This document shows positions 50,734 to 61,119 of a stretch of DNA of 64,000 nt, one piece after another. Each line of letters begins with the position of its first letter. Within the stretch, counting starts at the first letter, position 1. Under the pieces are notes generated by a model. It was not told the DNA's origin. It made no database searches and saw nothing but the letters and a program-made list of their open reading frames with translations. Origin of the DNA: an uncultured Pseudomonadota bacterium (lineage in GTDB: Bacteria > Pseudomonadota > Gammaproteobacteria > Burkholderiales > Rhodocyclaceae). Position numbers and translations under genes: made by a program. Location: contig CAJBDJ010000031.1 of NCBI GenBank assembly GCA_903951825.1, forward strand, positions 1 through 64,000. The letters are read 5' to 3'.

Positions 50734-52017
50734 ATGGTTCCCCACCTCACCACAGCCCTTAGCGGACCGCTTTTGGAGCTGGAACGCCGCTTTCTTGACA
50801 GCAGCGCACAGATAGAACACTGGCTGCGTAGCCAATGGCAGGAAAGCACACCGCCGTTCTATTCATCCTGTGATTTGCGCAATTCGGGCTTCAAGCTGGC
50901 ACCGGTTGATACCAACCTCTTCCCGGGGGGCTTCAACAATCTCAATCCGGCATTCCTCCCTCTATGCGTTCAGGCGGCGATGGTCGCCATCGAAAAGATT
51001 TGTCCAAACGCCAAAAACCTGTTGCTGATCCCTGAAAACCATACGCGCAACCAGTTTTACCTGCAAAATGTCGTCCAACTCGTGACTATTTTGCGCCATA
51101 CCGGTTTGAATGTGCGAATTGGTAGCATGTTGCCGGAAGTTACGCAGCCAACCGAGATCGAATTGGCGAATGGTCAAAGCCTGCTCCTTGAGCCCCTGGT
51201 TCGTTCAGAAAACCGCCTTGGTCTCAAAGGCTTCGAGCCATGTGCGATTCTGCTTAATAACGACCTATCGGCAGGAATCCCGGAAATACTGAAAAACCTC
51301 AGTGAGCAGTTTGTCCTCCCGCCTTTACATGCCGGCTGGGCGGTTCGGCGCAAATCCAATCATTTCTCGGCTTATAACGAAGTGGCCACTCACTTTGCGA
51401 ACGAAATCGGAATCGACCCATGGCGAATCAATCCGGCTTTTGACACCTGTCGCAGTATCAATTTCCATGAGCGGCAGGGTGAAGCATGTTTGGCTGCCAA
51501 AGTGGCTGGTGTGCTTGAAATCGTCAAGGAGAAATACAAGGAATACGGCATCAGTGAAACCCCTTACGTCGTTGTCAAGGCGGACGCAGGAACTTACGGT
51601 ATGGGGGTGATGACGGTGCGCGACGCCGATGAGGTAATTGCCCTCAATCGCAAACAGCGTAACAAGATGAGCGTTGGCAAAGAAGGAATCGAAGTCAGCG
51701 AGGTCATCATTCAGGAGGGTGTTCACACCTTTGAAACCCTCAATGAAGCGGTGGCGGAACCAGTGATTTACATGATGGATCGCTACGTCGTCGGTGGTTT
51801 TTATCGGGTTCATACCGGGCGTGGCAAAGACGAAAACCTTAACGCGCCGGGTATGCATTTCGAGCCGCTGGCTTTCGAAACCGGTTGCAATCTTCCTGAT
51901 TACAGCGGTGGCCCGGACACGCCACCCAATCGTTTTTACGCTTATGGTGTCGTCGGCCGCCTCGCCTGCCTGGCGGCGGCCATCGAACTTGAGCGAACAT
52001 CTCCAGATAACGCCTGA
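50734..52017 (+). CDS. gshA: Glutamate-cysteine ligase (proteobacterial GshA type)
   Basis: FYSSCDLRNSGFKLAPVDTNLFPGGFNNLNP; adjacent gshB. Confidence 0.88.
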   Translation: MVPHLTTALSGPLLELERRFLDSSAQIEHWLRSQWQESTPPFYSSCDLRNSGFKLAPVDTNLFPGGFNNLNPAFLPLCVQAAMVAIEKICPNAKNLLLIPENHTRNQFYLQNVVQLVTILRHTGLNVRIGSMLPEVTQPTEIELANGQSLLLEPLVRSENRLGLKGFEPCAILLNNDLSAGIPEILKNLSEQFVLPPLHAGWAVRRKSNHFSAYNEVATHFANEIGIDPWRINPAFDTCRSINFHERQGEACLAAKVAGVLEIVKEKYKEYGISETPYVVVKADAGTYGMGVMTVRDADEVIALNRKQRNKMSVGKEGIEVSEVIIQEGVHTFETLNEAVAEPVIYMMDRYVVGGFYRVHTGRGKDENLNAPGMHFEPLAFETGCNLPDYSGGPDTPPNRFYAYGVVGRLACLAAAIELERTSPDNA

Positions 52018-52029
52018 AAGCTCTGCGGC

Positions 52030-53049
52030 ATGGCGCAACAGTTGCGGCTTGGAGATCACCCCCCGGATGGCAGCAATCAGCCGCTCAAGCTTGCCTTCGT
52101 CCTCGACCCACTGGACACGCTCAAAGCCTGGAAGGACTCCTCGGTAGCGATGATGCGAGCCGCCGAGAAACACGGTCATGAGGTTTTTGCCATCGATTGC
52201 GCGAGCCTCGCCTGGCGTCGCCAGGAGCCAGGTCAGGTAAGCGGGGTGTTCGCTCAAGCCGTTCAATTGCATCTGCGCCCCGATGATCACGACTGGTATC
52301 GTGACACCGGCTGCACCCGGATGTCCCTTGACGGCTTCGACGCCGTCATCATGCGCAAGGATCCGCCATTTGATTTTGAATACCTGACGGCAACCTGGCT
52401 ACTTGAGCGCGCTGAAGCCGATGGCGTTCGCGTTTTCAATCGCCCGCGGGCATTGCGTGAGCACTCAGAAAAACTATCAATCAGCGAATTCGACGAATTT
52501 GCACCACCGACCCTGGTAGCACGTGACGTCAACCTGCTACAGCAATTCATTGACGAGCAGCGCGATATTATTTTGAAGCCGCTCGACGGCATGGGCGGTA
52601 GCCAGGTGTTTCGCATTCATCGTAACGACCCCAATCGCAATGTAATTATTGAGACGCTCAGCCAACACGGGCAGCGCACGGTAATGGCGCAGCTTTATCT
52701 GCCGGAGATAGCGCAAGGTGACAAGCGCATTCTGCTGATTGCCGGCAAGCCCGTACCGTATTGTCTGGCACGCATTCCGCGTGCCGGGGAGAGCCGGGGC
52801 AATTTATCTGCCGGTGGCACCGGCGTTGCACAGGCCTTGTCGCGACGTGACCACGAGATTGCCGAGCATCTCGGACCACTCCTTTTTAAGCGCGGACTCA
52901 TGCTGGTGGGCCTCGATGTGATTGGCAAACACCTGACTGAAATCAACGTCACCAGCCCAACCTGCATGGTTGAAATCCGTCAACAGACAGGTTTTGATGC
53001 CGCTAGTGCTTTTATTTCAGCAATTGAACATGCATGCAGCGTTACCTGA
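52030..53049 (+). CDS. gshB: Glutathione synthetase
   Basis: LKLAFVLDPLDTLKAWKDSSVAMMRAAEKHGHEVF; DIILKPLDGMGGSQVFRI; INVTSPTCMVEI. Confidence 0.95.
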   Translation: MAQQLRLGDHPPDGSNQPLKLAFVLDPLDTLKAWKDSSVAMMRAAEKHGHEVFAIDCASLAWRRQEPGQVSGVFAQAVQLHLRPDDHDWYRDTGCTRMSLDGFDAVIMRKDPPFDFEYLTATWLLERAEADGVRVFNRPRALREHSEKLSISEFDEFAPPTLVARDVNLLQQFIDEQRDIILKPLDGMGGSQVFRIHRNDPNRNVIIETLSQHGQRTVMAQLYLPEIAQGDKRILLIAGKPVPYCLARIPRAGESRGNLSAGGTGVAQALSRRDHEIAEHLGPLLFKRGLMLVGLDVIGKHLTEINVTSPTCMVEIRQQTGFDAASAFISAIEHACSVT

Positions 53050-54065
53050 GCCTCTGTCTTTGTCTGATTGTTCTTGTCGGTTGTGGACGGACTTCATTGC
53101 AGGAGCAGCAGGCTTATGTTTTTGGCACCCGCGTCGAAGTCCTCGTCGTTGGTGACGATCCGGCGCTCGCCCATCAAGCCATCGCCCTCGTTTTGCGAGA
53201 ATTTGATCGTTTGCATCAGACCTACCATGCCTGGCAGGATTCTGAACTGACGACACTCAATTCGGCCATTTTTCAAGGTCGCCCGCAAAAGGTCAGTGAC
53301 GAACTCGCCAATTTGATACGCGACAGCCAGGCACTTGCCAGTGCGGGAGACAATCTTTTTGACCCAGGGATTGGTCAACTCATCAAAACCTGGGGGTTTC
53401 ATGGTGATGACTTCAAAGCCGTTCTGCCACCGCAAACCGAACTCAAGCAACTGCTTGCCGCACACCCCTCGATTCAGGATCTGAGCGTGAACGGAAACAC
53501 GGTCACCAGCAAAAACCGTGCTGTGGCGATTGATTTTGGTGGCTACCTGAAAGGCGTTGCACTCGATCGGGCGGCAGCGATTCTTCGTCAGCAGGGGGTG
53601 GCTAACGCATTGATCAACATTGGTGGGAATGTCATGGCGCTAGGCAGCAAAAATGGCCTCCCCTGGCGCGTCGGAATTCAACATCCGCGTCAATCCGGGT
53701 CTCTAGCAACGGTTGAGTTGGCAGATGGTGAAGCGATTGGCACCTCGGGCGACTACCAGCGCTATTTCGAATTGAACGGAAGGCGTTACAGTCATCTGCT
53801 TGATCCACGCAGTGGTTATCCGGCAACCGACACACAGGCGGTGACCATCCTCGTTGCCGGTGGAGCGCGCGCTGGGGCGCTGTCCGATGCGGCATCCAAA
53901 CCCGTATTTATTGCCGGCTCTGTGGCGTGGCAAAGGCTCGCCAAACAGCAAAATCTCGAATTCGTGCTGCGTATTGACCGGGACGGCCTCATTCAGGTCA
54001 CTGAAAAATTCGCCCAACGTCTTAAGTTTGCAGATGCTAAAGCAGCTATCGAAGTAATGCCCTGA
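53034..54065 (+). CDS. apbE: FAD:protein FMN transferase (ApbE family, lipoprotein)
   Basis: Lipobox LIVLVGCG; AVAIDFGGYLKGVALDRAAAILR; YSHLLDPRSGYPATDTQAVTI. Confidence 0.92.
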   Translation: MQRYLSLCLCLIVLVGCGRTSLQEQQAYVFGTRVEVLVVGDDPALAHQAIALVLREFDRLHQTYHAWQDSELTTLNSAIFQGRPQKVSDELANLIRDSQALASAGDNLFDPGIGQLIKTWGFHGDDFKAVLPPQTELKQLLAAHPSIQDLSVNGNTVTSKNRAVAIDFGGYLKGVALDRAAAILRQQGVANALINIGGNVMALGSKNGLPWRVGIQHPRQSGSLATVELADGEAIGTSGDYQRYFELNGRRYSHLLDPRSGYPATDTQAVTILVAGGARAGALSDAASKPVFIAGSVAWQRLAKQQNLEFVLRIDRDGLIQVTEKFAQRLKFADAKAAIEVMP

Positions 54066-54105
54066 GGTCTACAATGTTCGGCTAATGCCAACTGGAGATT
54101 ACGTC

Positions 54106-54879
54106 ATGTTTTTAAGGTTGATTTTTGCTTTTGTCATTGCGCTGATTTCCAGTTTTTCTGCCATCGCCGAGGATAGTAATTTATTGATTTACTGCGGCAT
54201 CACCATGGTCAAGCCGATTACCGAGCTATCCCGCGCTTTTGAGCAACGCGAGAAAAACGTCCGCATCTCGCTCGCCCAAGGGGGTTCCGAAGATCTTTAT
54301 CAAAGTGCCAAAAAAAGCCGGATTGGCGATATCTATTTTCCTGGCGAACCCAGCTACCGCGACCGGCACTTATCTGAAGGACTGCTCGGTGACTATAAAT
54401 TGGCCGGCTACAATCAAATGGCACTGGTCGTTCAAAAAGGCAATCCCAAGCAGGTCAAGGGCGACGCAATGGAGCTTTTGCGCAAGGATCTGACGGTGAT
54501 GATCGGCAACGCAGAAAGCGGCAGCGTCGGCCAGGAAACGAAGGCAATACTGGACAAAGTGGGTATTTACCCCAAAGTGGTCAACAAGTCCGTTGCCTTG
54601 ATGCCCGATTCACGGGCGATCAATCTGGCTTTAAAGCGCGGCGAAGCCGATCTGGCAGTCAACTGGCGCGCGACGGCTTTTTTCCCTGACAACGTTACGC
54701 AAATTGAAGCCGTCAATCTCGATCCAAAAATTGCCAAGCCACAGGCCTTGCTCCTGATCCAGCTAACATTTTCGAAAAATCCGCTTGTCGCCCGAAAGTT
54801 CATTGACTTCGTTGCTTCCGAAGAAGGGCAGGCCGTTTTCCGCAAACACGGTTTTCTCGACAACAAGACCAAGCTTTAA
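54106..54879 (+). CDS. Periplasmic substrate-binding protein (ModA-like)
   Basis: Signal peptide then [59 protein letters not shown]. Confidence 0.8.
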   Translation: MFLRLIFAFVIALISSFSAIAEDSNLLIYCGITMVKPITELSRAFEQREKNVRISLAQGGSEDLYQSAKKSRIGDIYFPGEPSYRDRHLSEGLLGDYKLAGYNQMALVVQKGNPKQVKGDAMELLRKDLTVMIGNAESGSVGQETKAILDKVGIYPKVVNKSVALMPDSRAINLALKRGEADLAVNWRATAFFPDNVTQIEAVNLDPKIAKPQALLLIQLTFSKNPLVARKFIDFVASEEGQAVFRKHGFLDNKTKL

Positions 54880-54884
54880 GCCGC

Positions 54885-57272
54885 ATGGGAAGCCGACATC
54901 TCCATGACACCACTCGCGCCAGTCGCGCCTTGCTGATCCTGTTTTTTGTCGGTTTTCTTACAATTGTGGGTGTCAGTTCGATTATTTCCAGCCTGATTGA
55001 AGAGCTGAACCAAAAAAGTCGCAACGAGCAGGCACGATTGTTTATTGGCGAACAAATCGTCAACGCCATTCGTAACATTGAAAGCACCTTTTACCAGCTC
55101 GCTCCGGTCTCTGGTAAAGCGTCGCACACTCGGCTTGGGCGGCAGATTCTGGCAATGACCGACGACCTTGAAAAGAACCTGTATGTTCTGCAAAAAGGGG
55201 GCTCGGTTGTTCACCGTATCGCACTCAATATTGAGGGGCAGGACGAAATGGTGCGTGAAGTAAATTACTTGCCGCAGGCTGACAACCAGCGTTATGTGAT
55301 GGAAATCATCGAAATTGAGCCCTATCTCGAACAAATACGCCGCCGCGTCGAGGAGCTCGGCAAGCGCCTGGATGTTAGAGATAACTGCGCTGAGAATGAT
55401 CTTCGGTGCCTGAAAAATTCATTTGAAGAGATCAACGCGTATTACAAAACCATTCCGTCGTTTTTCTTCCGGCTCAATGAAAACGCCAACCGTCTTTTTT
55501 ACGAAAGCAACCAGAATCTGGTCGAACTTCAAACTGATCTCGACAAACAGCAGCGAAATCTGAAATACACCCAGGCTGGGGTTGTCTTGCTGGTGATATT
55601 TTCAGTCATGGGTCTTGGCATCTTCTTTATCCGGCGTATCAATATTGCGCAAACCCAGCTCCGCAAGGCGAAGGAAGATGCTGAAGCGGCAAGCATCGCC
55701 AAGTCTCAGTTTCTGGCCAACATGAGCCACGAAATTCGCACACCGATGAATGGCATCATCGGCATGACCGATCTTGTCCTTGATACTGAACTTGATGATG
55801 AACAGCGGGATTACCTGAAAATCGTCCAGTCATCTGCCGACGGTCTACTGACGGTCATCAACGACATTCTGGATTTCTCGAAGATAGAAGCCGGCAAGCT
55901 GAATATCGAAGCGATACCCTTCGATCTGTCGCGACTGCTTTGGGATACTTTGCGCACACTGTCATTGCGCGCTGAGGAAAAGGGACTTGAGTTGATCTGC
56001 GATGTTTCACCTGCAATTCCTACACAAATTCTCGGAGATCCGGGTCGTCTACGTCAAATTATTCTCAATTTGATGGGTAATTCGATCAAGTTTACCGAAA
56101 AAGGCGAAGTTATCCTGCGTGCTGATTGCCAACCCAGTGCCCCCGAGGGAGTTTGCCGAATTCATCTGGCTGTTAAAGACACAGGTATTGGCATCTCCGC
56201 AGATAAGCAAAAGCTGATATTTGAGGCCTTTGCCCAAGAAGACGCTTCGACAACACGACGCTATGGTGGTACCGGACTCGGCCTGTCGATTTCCAGCCGA
56301 CTGGTCGAATTGATGAATGGGCGAATATGGGTCGACAGCAAAGTCGGAGAAGGAAGTTGCTTCCAGATAGAAATCGATTTTCCCATCGCAAAAACTACGG
56401 TGTCGCCCCTTTCCTGCGATATCTCATCACTGATCGGCAAATCCGCTTTGATCGTTGACGACAACAAAACAAATCGACACATGCTCGAAAGCTGGATGAT
56501 TCAGTGGCAAATCAAGGTATTTTCGGTCGCCAGTGCCCATGAAGCACTACTGTTTGTTGAAAAAGATGGAAACCTCCTGGATTTCATCCTCCTCGATAGC
56601 CAGATGCCCGACATGGATGGCTATAGTTTGGCTAAAAACCTGCAGGAGAAATACAGTACGCCGCCGCCAATGCTGATTTTGACCTCTACTGCAATGCGCG
56701 GGGACGCGGATCAATGCAAGGAGCTCGGCATCAACGCCTATTTTCCGAAACCCGTCGCGCCGTCAGATTTGCGCCTTGCGCTCTGTCAATTAACTGAAAA
56801 CGTCGAGCGTGAAAAGCCCCCTGCCAAGCTCCTGACCCGCCATAGCTTGCGAGAAGCCAATACTTACCTTGATATTCTGTTGGTCGAAGACAACTTGGTT
56901 AATCAGAAACTGGCAGTCAGCCTTTTCAAAAAATGGGGTCATACCGTCAGCGTCGCCGAAAATGGTCAGGAAGCCCTTGATACTCTGGCAAACAAGCATT
57001 TCGACATCATTTTTATGGATATGCAAATGCCTGTTATGGGCGGACTTGAAGCGACGCGTCTTTTCCGCCAGAGAGAAATTGCGCACGGGCTCATGCGAAC
57101 GCCAATCATCGCAATGACGGCCAACGCAATGGACAAGGATCGTGACGATTGTCTGCAAGCAGGCATGGACAGCCACATTTCCAAGCCTATCAACATCAAA
57201 AATTTGCAGGAATGTCTTGCGCAAGCGGTGAAACGATCAAATTTTGTCACCAATGAGCCAATACCCACGTAA
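54885..57272 (+). CDS. Hybrid sensor histidine kinase (HisKA-HATPase-REC-REC)
   Basis: [39 protein letters not shown]; two REC domains ([28 protein letters not shown]). Confidence 0.9.
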   Translation: MGSRHLHDTTRASRALLILFFVGFLTIVGVSSIISSLIEELNQKSRNEQARLFIGEQIVNAIRNIESTFYQLAPVSGKASHTRLGRQILAMTDDLEKNLYVLQKGGSVVHRIALNIEGQDEMVREVNYLPQADNQRYVMEIIEIEPYLEQIRRRVEELGKRLDVRDNCAENDLRCLKNSFEEINAYYKTIPSFFFRLNENANRLFYESNQNLVELQTDLDKQQRNLKYTQAGVVLLVIFSVMGLGIFFIRRINIAQTQLRKAKEDAEAASIAKSQFLANMSHEIRTPMNGIIGMTDLVLDTELDDEQRDYLKIVQSSADGLLTVINDILDFSKIEAGKLNIEAIPFDLSRLLWDTLRTLSLRAEEKGLELICDVSPAIPTQILGDPGRLRQIILNLMGNSIKFTEKGEVILRADCQPSAPEGVCRIHLAVKDTGIGISADKQKLIFEAFAQEDASTTRRYGGTGLGLSISSRLVELMNGRIWVDSKVGEGSCFQIEIDFPIAKTTVSPLSCDISSLIGKSALIVDDNKTNRHMLESWMIQWQIKVFSVASAHEALLFVEKDGNLLDFILLDSQMPDMDGYSLAKNLQEKYSTPPPMLILTSTAMRGDADQCKELGINAYFPKPVAPSDLRLALCQLTENVEREKPPAKLLTRHSLREANTYLDILLVEDNLVNQKLAVSLFKKWGHTVSVAENGQEALDTLANKHFDIIFMDMQMPVMGGLEATRLFRQREIAHGLMRTPIIAMTANAMDKDRDDCLQAGMDSHISKPINIKNLQECLAQAVKRSNFVTNEPIPT

Positions 57273-57324
57273 TCCATTGCAGGGCCGATTTATCCTGTAA
57301 TCCAGCCTACCGTTCCTCCTGCTC

Positions 57325-57711
57325 ATGTCCATGTCTATCAGTTCGTTTTCTGTCATTTGCTTGTGCGCCGACTGGTGCGACACTTGCCGCAATTACCGCC
57401 CCGGATTCGAGCGAATCTCAGTTCTATTTCCTGACACGATCTTTGTCTGGTTGGATATTGAAGATATTGCCGATGCTCTTGGTAACACCGACATTGAAAG
57501 CTTTCCTACCCTGATCATCAATCGTGGGGAATTAGTGCTTTATTACGGAGTGATGCTGCCGTACCCGGAGCACCTGGCAAGGGTCCTCGAAAGCTTTCGG
57601 GCTCAGGATGACGAAGAAAGCAGGCGCTATGTAAAGTCCGAAGCGCAGCGCCGACACTGGCAAGACGATCAAGACTTGAAAGGGCTGCTTGATCGATGCA
57701 CGAACAAGTAA
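57325..57711 (+). CDS. Thioredoxin-like protein
   Basis: LCADWCDTCRNYRPGFERISVLFPD...IESFPTLIINRGELV. Confidence 0.8.
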   Translation: MSMSISSFSVICLCADWCDTCRNYRPGFERISVLFPDTIFVWLDIEDIADALGNTDIESFPTLIINRGELVLYYGVMLPYPEHLARVLESFRAQDDEESRRYVKSEAQRRHWQDDQDLKGLLDRCTNK

Positions 57712-57729
57712 TCATGTTGTCATGTCGGA

Positions 57730-57862
57730 TGACACAGAAAGTGAAAAACAGGTTCTTGGCCTGCTTGCAATTTTTCATCTTCAGTGTCATCCCCCGCGAA
57801 CAGTAGTGCCATAGAAAGTGAAAAAATCCGGATTTCGTGCCACGGTTAGTGAAAACTTCCGA
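57730..57862. repeat. Three degenerate ~25-bp direct repeats (TGCCA..GAAAGTGAAAAA..CCG type)
   Basis: Copies at 57730-57754, 57807-57831 and 57838-57862; first two share exact GAAAGTGAAAAA. Confidence 0.55.
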
Positions 57863-57933
57863 CAAGCCCGTTAGCTCGAGACGCTACTTTGCTCCCAACT
57901 CATCTACAGGGGTATATCCAGGTACAAGTGAGA

Positions 57934-60900
57934 TTAATCCGGACCACCACTGCCCTTCAATGCGCCATACACCTTATGCAACATGTGCTCCATCGCCAGC
58001 CGACGAAACTCACCATCGCTCATCAGCTTGCCGAAGATATCCTCGTTACCATCCATCCGGTCGATAACCAGACCTTCAAATGCCTTCTCGAAGACGTAGC
58101 GGAAATCCTCCTTCGAGTTAGTGGCGGCAGCCTTGCGCAAGGCCTCGCTCTCGATGGCCTCTTCCTGAATCTGGTCGAAAAATAGCTGGTCGGCTTGGGT
58201 AAAGTCAGTCCCAAAGCGCTCGTTGAGGATATCGATCAGCTCAGATAAGCGAATCGTCTCGTCCTGCTGACCGGTACCGACATCGCCGGGGCCTTTCAGC
58301 GGCTGGCCATCGCCTGTATTCAGGTCAATCTGCCCCTCGCTAATCTTCTGCAAGCGGTAGTACTGCAGCTCGACCTCATCCTCCAGATGCGCCGGGCCGG
58401 ACCCCTCGCGCTTGGGCAATTTGGTCAGCAAGAAGCGCAGGTAGGTGTAGAGCTGCTCCAGGTCGCTGTCCTGATAAGGAATCACCTGCGAGAGAAAGCC
58501 GTAGAGATTCCGGAAATTCACCAGCAGCGCCTTGATCTCCTCACGCTCTTCCTCGTCCCGTTCCTTGAAGCGATCCACCGCCTGATCGAGGATGCCATTC
58601 ATCGCCGCATGGTCATGCACCGTTTCCTTGCGACGCGGCTTGAAATACACCGCACAAAAGGCTTTGACCTCCTCTTCGAAGATCAGGCCAAGCTCTTCAA
58701 TCTGGTGATACAAGCGGTACAAATGCTGGGCATCGGTCAGCGGCTCAGTGGGCGTATCCTCGTAATATGGCTTGAAAGCCTTGAAGATTTCTTCCGGTTT
58801 GTTCCGAAAATCCAGGATAAACGTATCTTCCTTGCCAGCACAGGTCCGATTCAGGCGCGACAAGGTCTGCACCGCCTGCAAACCGGTCAATTTGCGATCC
58901 ACATACATCGTATGCAGCAAAGGCTGATCGAAACCCGTCTGGTACTTCTCCGCCACCAGCAACACCTGATACTCGTTACTGTCGAAGCGTTCCGGTAGCT
59001 CAGTTTCCTTGATGCCACCATTCATGCCGACTTCAGTCCAGTTCTTGCCCGGCGCATCCGGGTCTTCCACTACGCCGGAAAACGCCACCAGCGTTTTTAC
59101 GTCGGTATAGCCCTTCTCGGCAATGTAGTTGTCGAAAGTCCGCTTGTAGCGCACCGCATGCAAGCGGCCATCCGTCACCACCATCGCCTTGGCCCGGCCA
59201 CCGATCTTGTGGCGAACATGGGTGCGGAAATGCTCGACCATCACTTCGGTCTTGGTACGCAGGTTGACCTCATGAAAAGTCAGCGTCCGCGCCAGCGCAC
59301 GCGCGGCCTTTTTTCGCTCGACATGCGGATCATCATCGCCCACCTGCACCAGCCGGAAATAGGCTTCGTAGGTCACGTAATTCTTCAGCACATCAAGAAT
59401 GAAACGCTCCTCAATTGCCTGCCGCATCGTGTACAGATGAAACGGTGCTTCGCCGGTCGGACCGGGTTCGTCGAAAACCTTCTTCGTCTTGTATTTCGGT
59501 GTCGCCGTAAAAGCAAAAAAGCTCAAGTTGGGCTGTTTGCCCCGCTTCATCATCTCGCGCACGACGCCCGCCATCTGATCCGCTTCGTCATCCTCATCAA
59601 GCCCCTGCTCAACAACATAACGCGCCGCCTCTTCCTGCACGCCGTGCGCATTGAGCACGCCTTTCAACTCCATCGCGCTTTCGCCCGACTGCGAGCTGTG
59701 CGCTTCATCGACAATCACCGCAAAGCGCTTGCCCTGGGTCGAAATCGATAACCCATCCTGCAACTCGGGCGGCAGTTCATCGCGCAGCTTGTCCAGCGTT
59801 TCGGCAATGAAGGGGAATTTCTGCAAGGTGGTGATCACAATCGGCGTACTCGAAGCCAGCGCCTGCACCAGTTGCCGCGTGTCCTCGTCGATCTTCTGCA
59901 CCACGCCCTGCTTGTGCTCGAACTGGTAAATCGTGTTCTGCAACTGCTGATCAAGCACGCGGCGATCAGTCACCACAATCACCGAATCGAAAACCTTCCG
60001 ATCCTCCGCGTCATGCAGGCTGGACAACCGATGCGCCAGCCAGGCAATCGAATTCGACTTGCCCGACCCCGCCGAATGCTGCACCAGATAATTCCGCCCC
60101 GGCCCGTAGGCTTGAGCATGGGCCACCAGACGGCGCACTGCATCCAGCTGGTGATAACGCGGGAAAATCATCGTTTCCTTGGTGATCTTCTTGATGCCCT
60201 CATCGCTGAGGATGCGCTTTTCTTCAACCTGCAAATGCATGAAACGGCCAAAGATGTCGAGCAGGCTGTCACGCTGCCACACTTCCCGCCACAGATAAGC
60301 CGTGCGATAACCGCCATCGGCCGCTAGCGGGTTGCCGGCATGGCCACCATCGCCAAGGTTGAACGGCAGAAAATACGTCTTGTCGCCGGAAAGCCGCGTC
60401 GCCATGAAGACCTGATCCTGATCCACGGCAAAATGCACCAGCGCCCGCTTCTTGAACTCAAAAATCAGTTCGCGCGCATCGCGATCCTTCTTGTACTGCT
60501 TCTTGGCGTCTTCCACCGTCTGGCCAGAGAGCGGGTTCTTCAATTCCGCCGTCACCAGCGGCAAACCATTCAGGAACAAGACCAGATCGAGGCTTTTGGC
60601 ATGCGTTTCGCCATAAAAAAGCTGCCTTGTTACGGTCAACCGGTTTTTTTGGCATAAATCCAATACCTCCGGATTCATCCGGTTGCTCGGCGCAAAGACT
60701 GCCACGCGCAATTTCTTGCCATAACACTTGAAACCCTGGCGCAGCACCTTGAGCATGCCCTTGGTGTCCAGCTCCTTGACCAGATGATCGAGCACCACCT
60801 TGCCCGTCTCCGCGCCATGAATCGCATTCAGGCTCTGCCACGGCTTGGGCTGCGTCGCAGCGATGAAATCCAGCACCAGTACCGGGTCCAGCGCCCGAAC

Positions 60901-61017
60901 CCTGTCGTAGCGATCCTTGGCCGGGCCCTCTCGGTAATCGATCAAGGCGTAGCCGCCCACCGAACACAACTGATCGACGATGGCATCTTCGAGGCGGGCT
61001 TCAGTGTGCTTTTTCAT
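57934..61017 (-). CDS. hsdR: Type I restriction endonuclease subunit R
   Basis: PLVTAELKNPLSGQTVEDAKKQYKKDRD (nuclease motif), VQHSAGSGKSNSIAWLAHRL, IVDEAHSSQSGESA, QTLSRLNRTCAGKEDTFILDF. Confidence 0.95.
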   Translation of the reverse strand: MKKHTEARLEDAIVDQLCSVGGYALIDYREGPAKDRYDRVRALDPVLVLDFIAATQPKPWQSLNAIHGAETGKVVLDHLVKELDTKGMLKVLRQGFKCYGKKLRVAVFAPSNRMNPEVLDLCQKNRLTVTRQLFYGETHAKSLDLVLFLNGLPLVTAELKNPLSGQTVEDAKKQYKKDRDARELIFEFKKRALVHFAVDQDQVFMATRLSGDKTYFLPFNLGDGGHAGNPLAADGGYRTAYLWREVWQRDSLLDIFGRFMHLQVEEKRILSDEGIKKITKETMIFPRYHQLDAVRRLVAHAQAYGPGRNYLVQHSAGSGKSNSIAWLAHRLSSLHDAEDRKVFDSVIVVTDRRVLDQQLQNTIYQFEHKQGVVQKIDEDTRQLVQALASSTPIVITTLQKFPFIAETLDKLRDELPPELQDGLSISTQGKRFAVIVDEAHSSQSGESAMELKGVLNAHGVQEEAARYVVEQGLDEDDEADQMAGVVREMMKRGKQPNLSFFAFTATPKYKTKKVFDEPGPTGEAPFHLYTMRQAIEERFILDVLKNYVTYEAYFRLVQVGDDDPHVERKKAARALARTLTFHEVNLRTKTEVMVEHFRTHVRHKIGGRAKAMVVTDGRLHAVRYKRTFDNYIAEKGYTDVKTLVAFSGVVEDPDAPGKNWTEVGMNGGIKETELPERFDSNEYQVLLVAEKYQTGFDQPLLHTMYVDRKLTGLQAVQTLSRLNRTCAGKEDTFILDFRNKPEEIFKAFKPYYEDTPTEPLTDAQHLYRLYHQIEELGLIFEEEVKAFCAVYFKPRRKETVHDHAAMNGILDQAVDRFKERDEEEREEIKALLVNFRNLYGFLSQVIPYQDSDLEQLYTYLRFLLTKLPKREGSGPAHLEDEVELQYYRLQKISEGQIDLNTGDGQPLKGPGDVGTGQQDETIRLSELIDILNERFGTDFTQADQLFFDQIQEEAIESEALRKAAATNSKEDFRYVFEKAFEGLVIDRMDGNEDIFGKLMSDGEFRRLAMEHMLHKVYGALKGSGGPD

Positions 61018-61089
61018 CTGAATATTGTTCCCTGTCGTCTATTTTCGTAACAACAAAAATCCGGGCAACCCTTATCTTCCCTTGCGCAA

Positions 61090-61119
61090 TAAATAACGAA
61101 AAATAGGTTTCGTTATTTT
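61090..61119. promoter_or_regulatory. 11-bp inverted repeat between fic and hsdR (AAATAACGAAA aatagg TTTCGTTATTT)
   Basis: Arms 61091-61101 and 61108-61118, overlapping the fic stop codon. Confidence 0.6.

Noticed and set aside
58387-60657. Plus-strand ORFs across hsdR (e.g. 58387-58998, 59158-59751)
   Set aside because: Shadow ORFs antisense to a clear hsdR gene.
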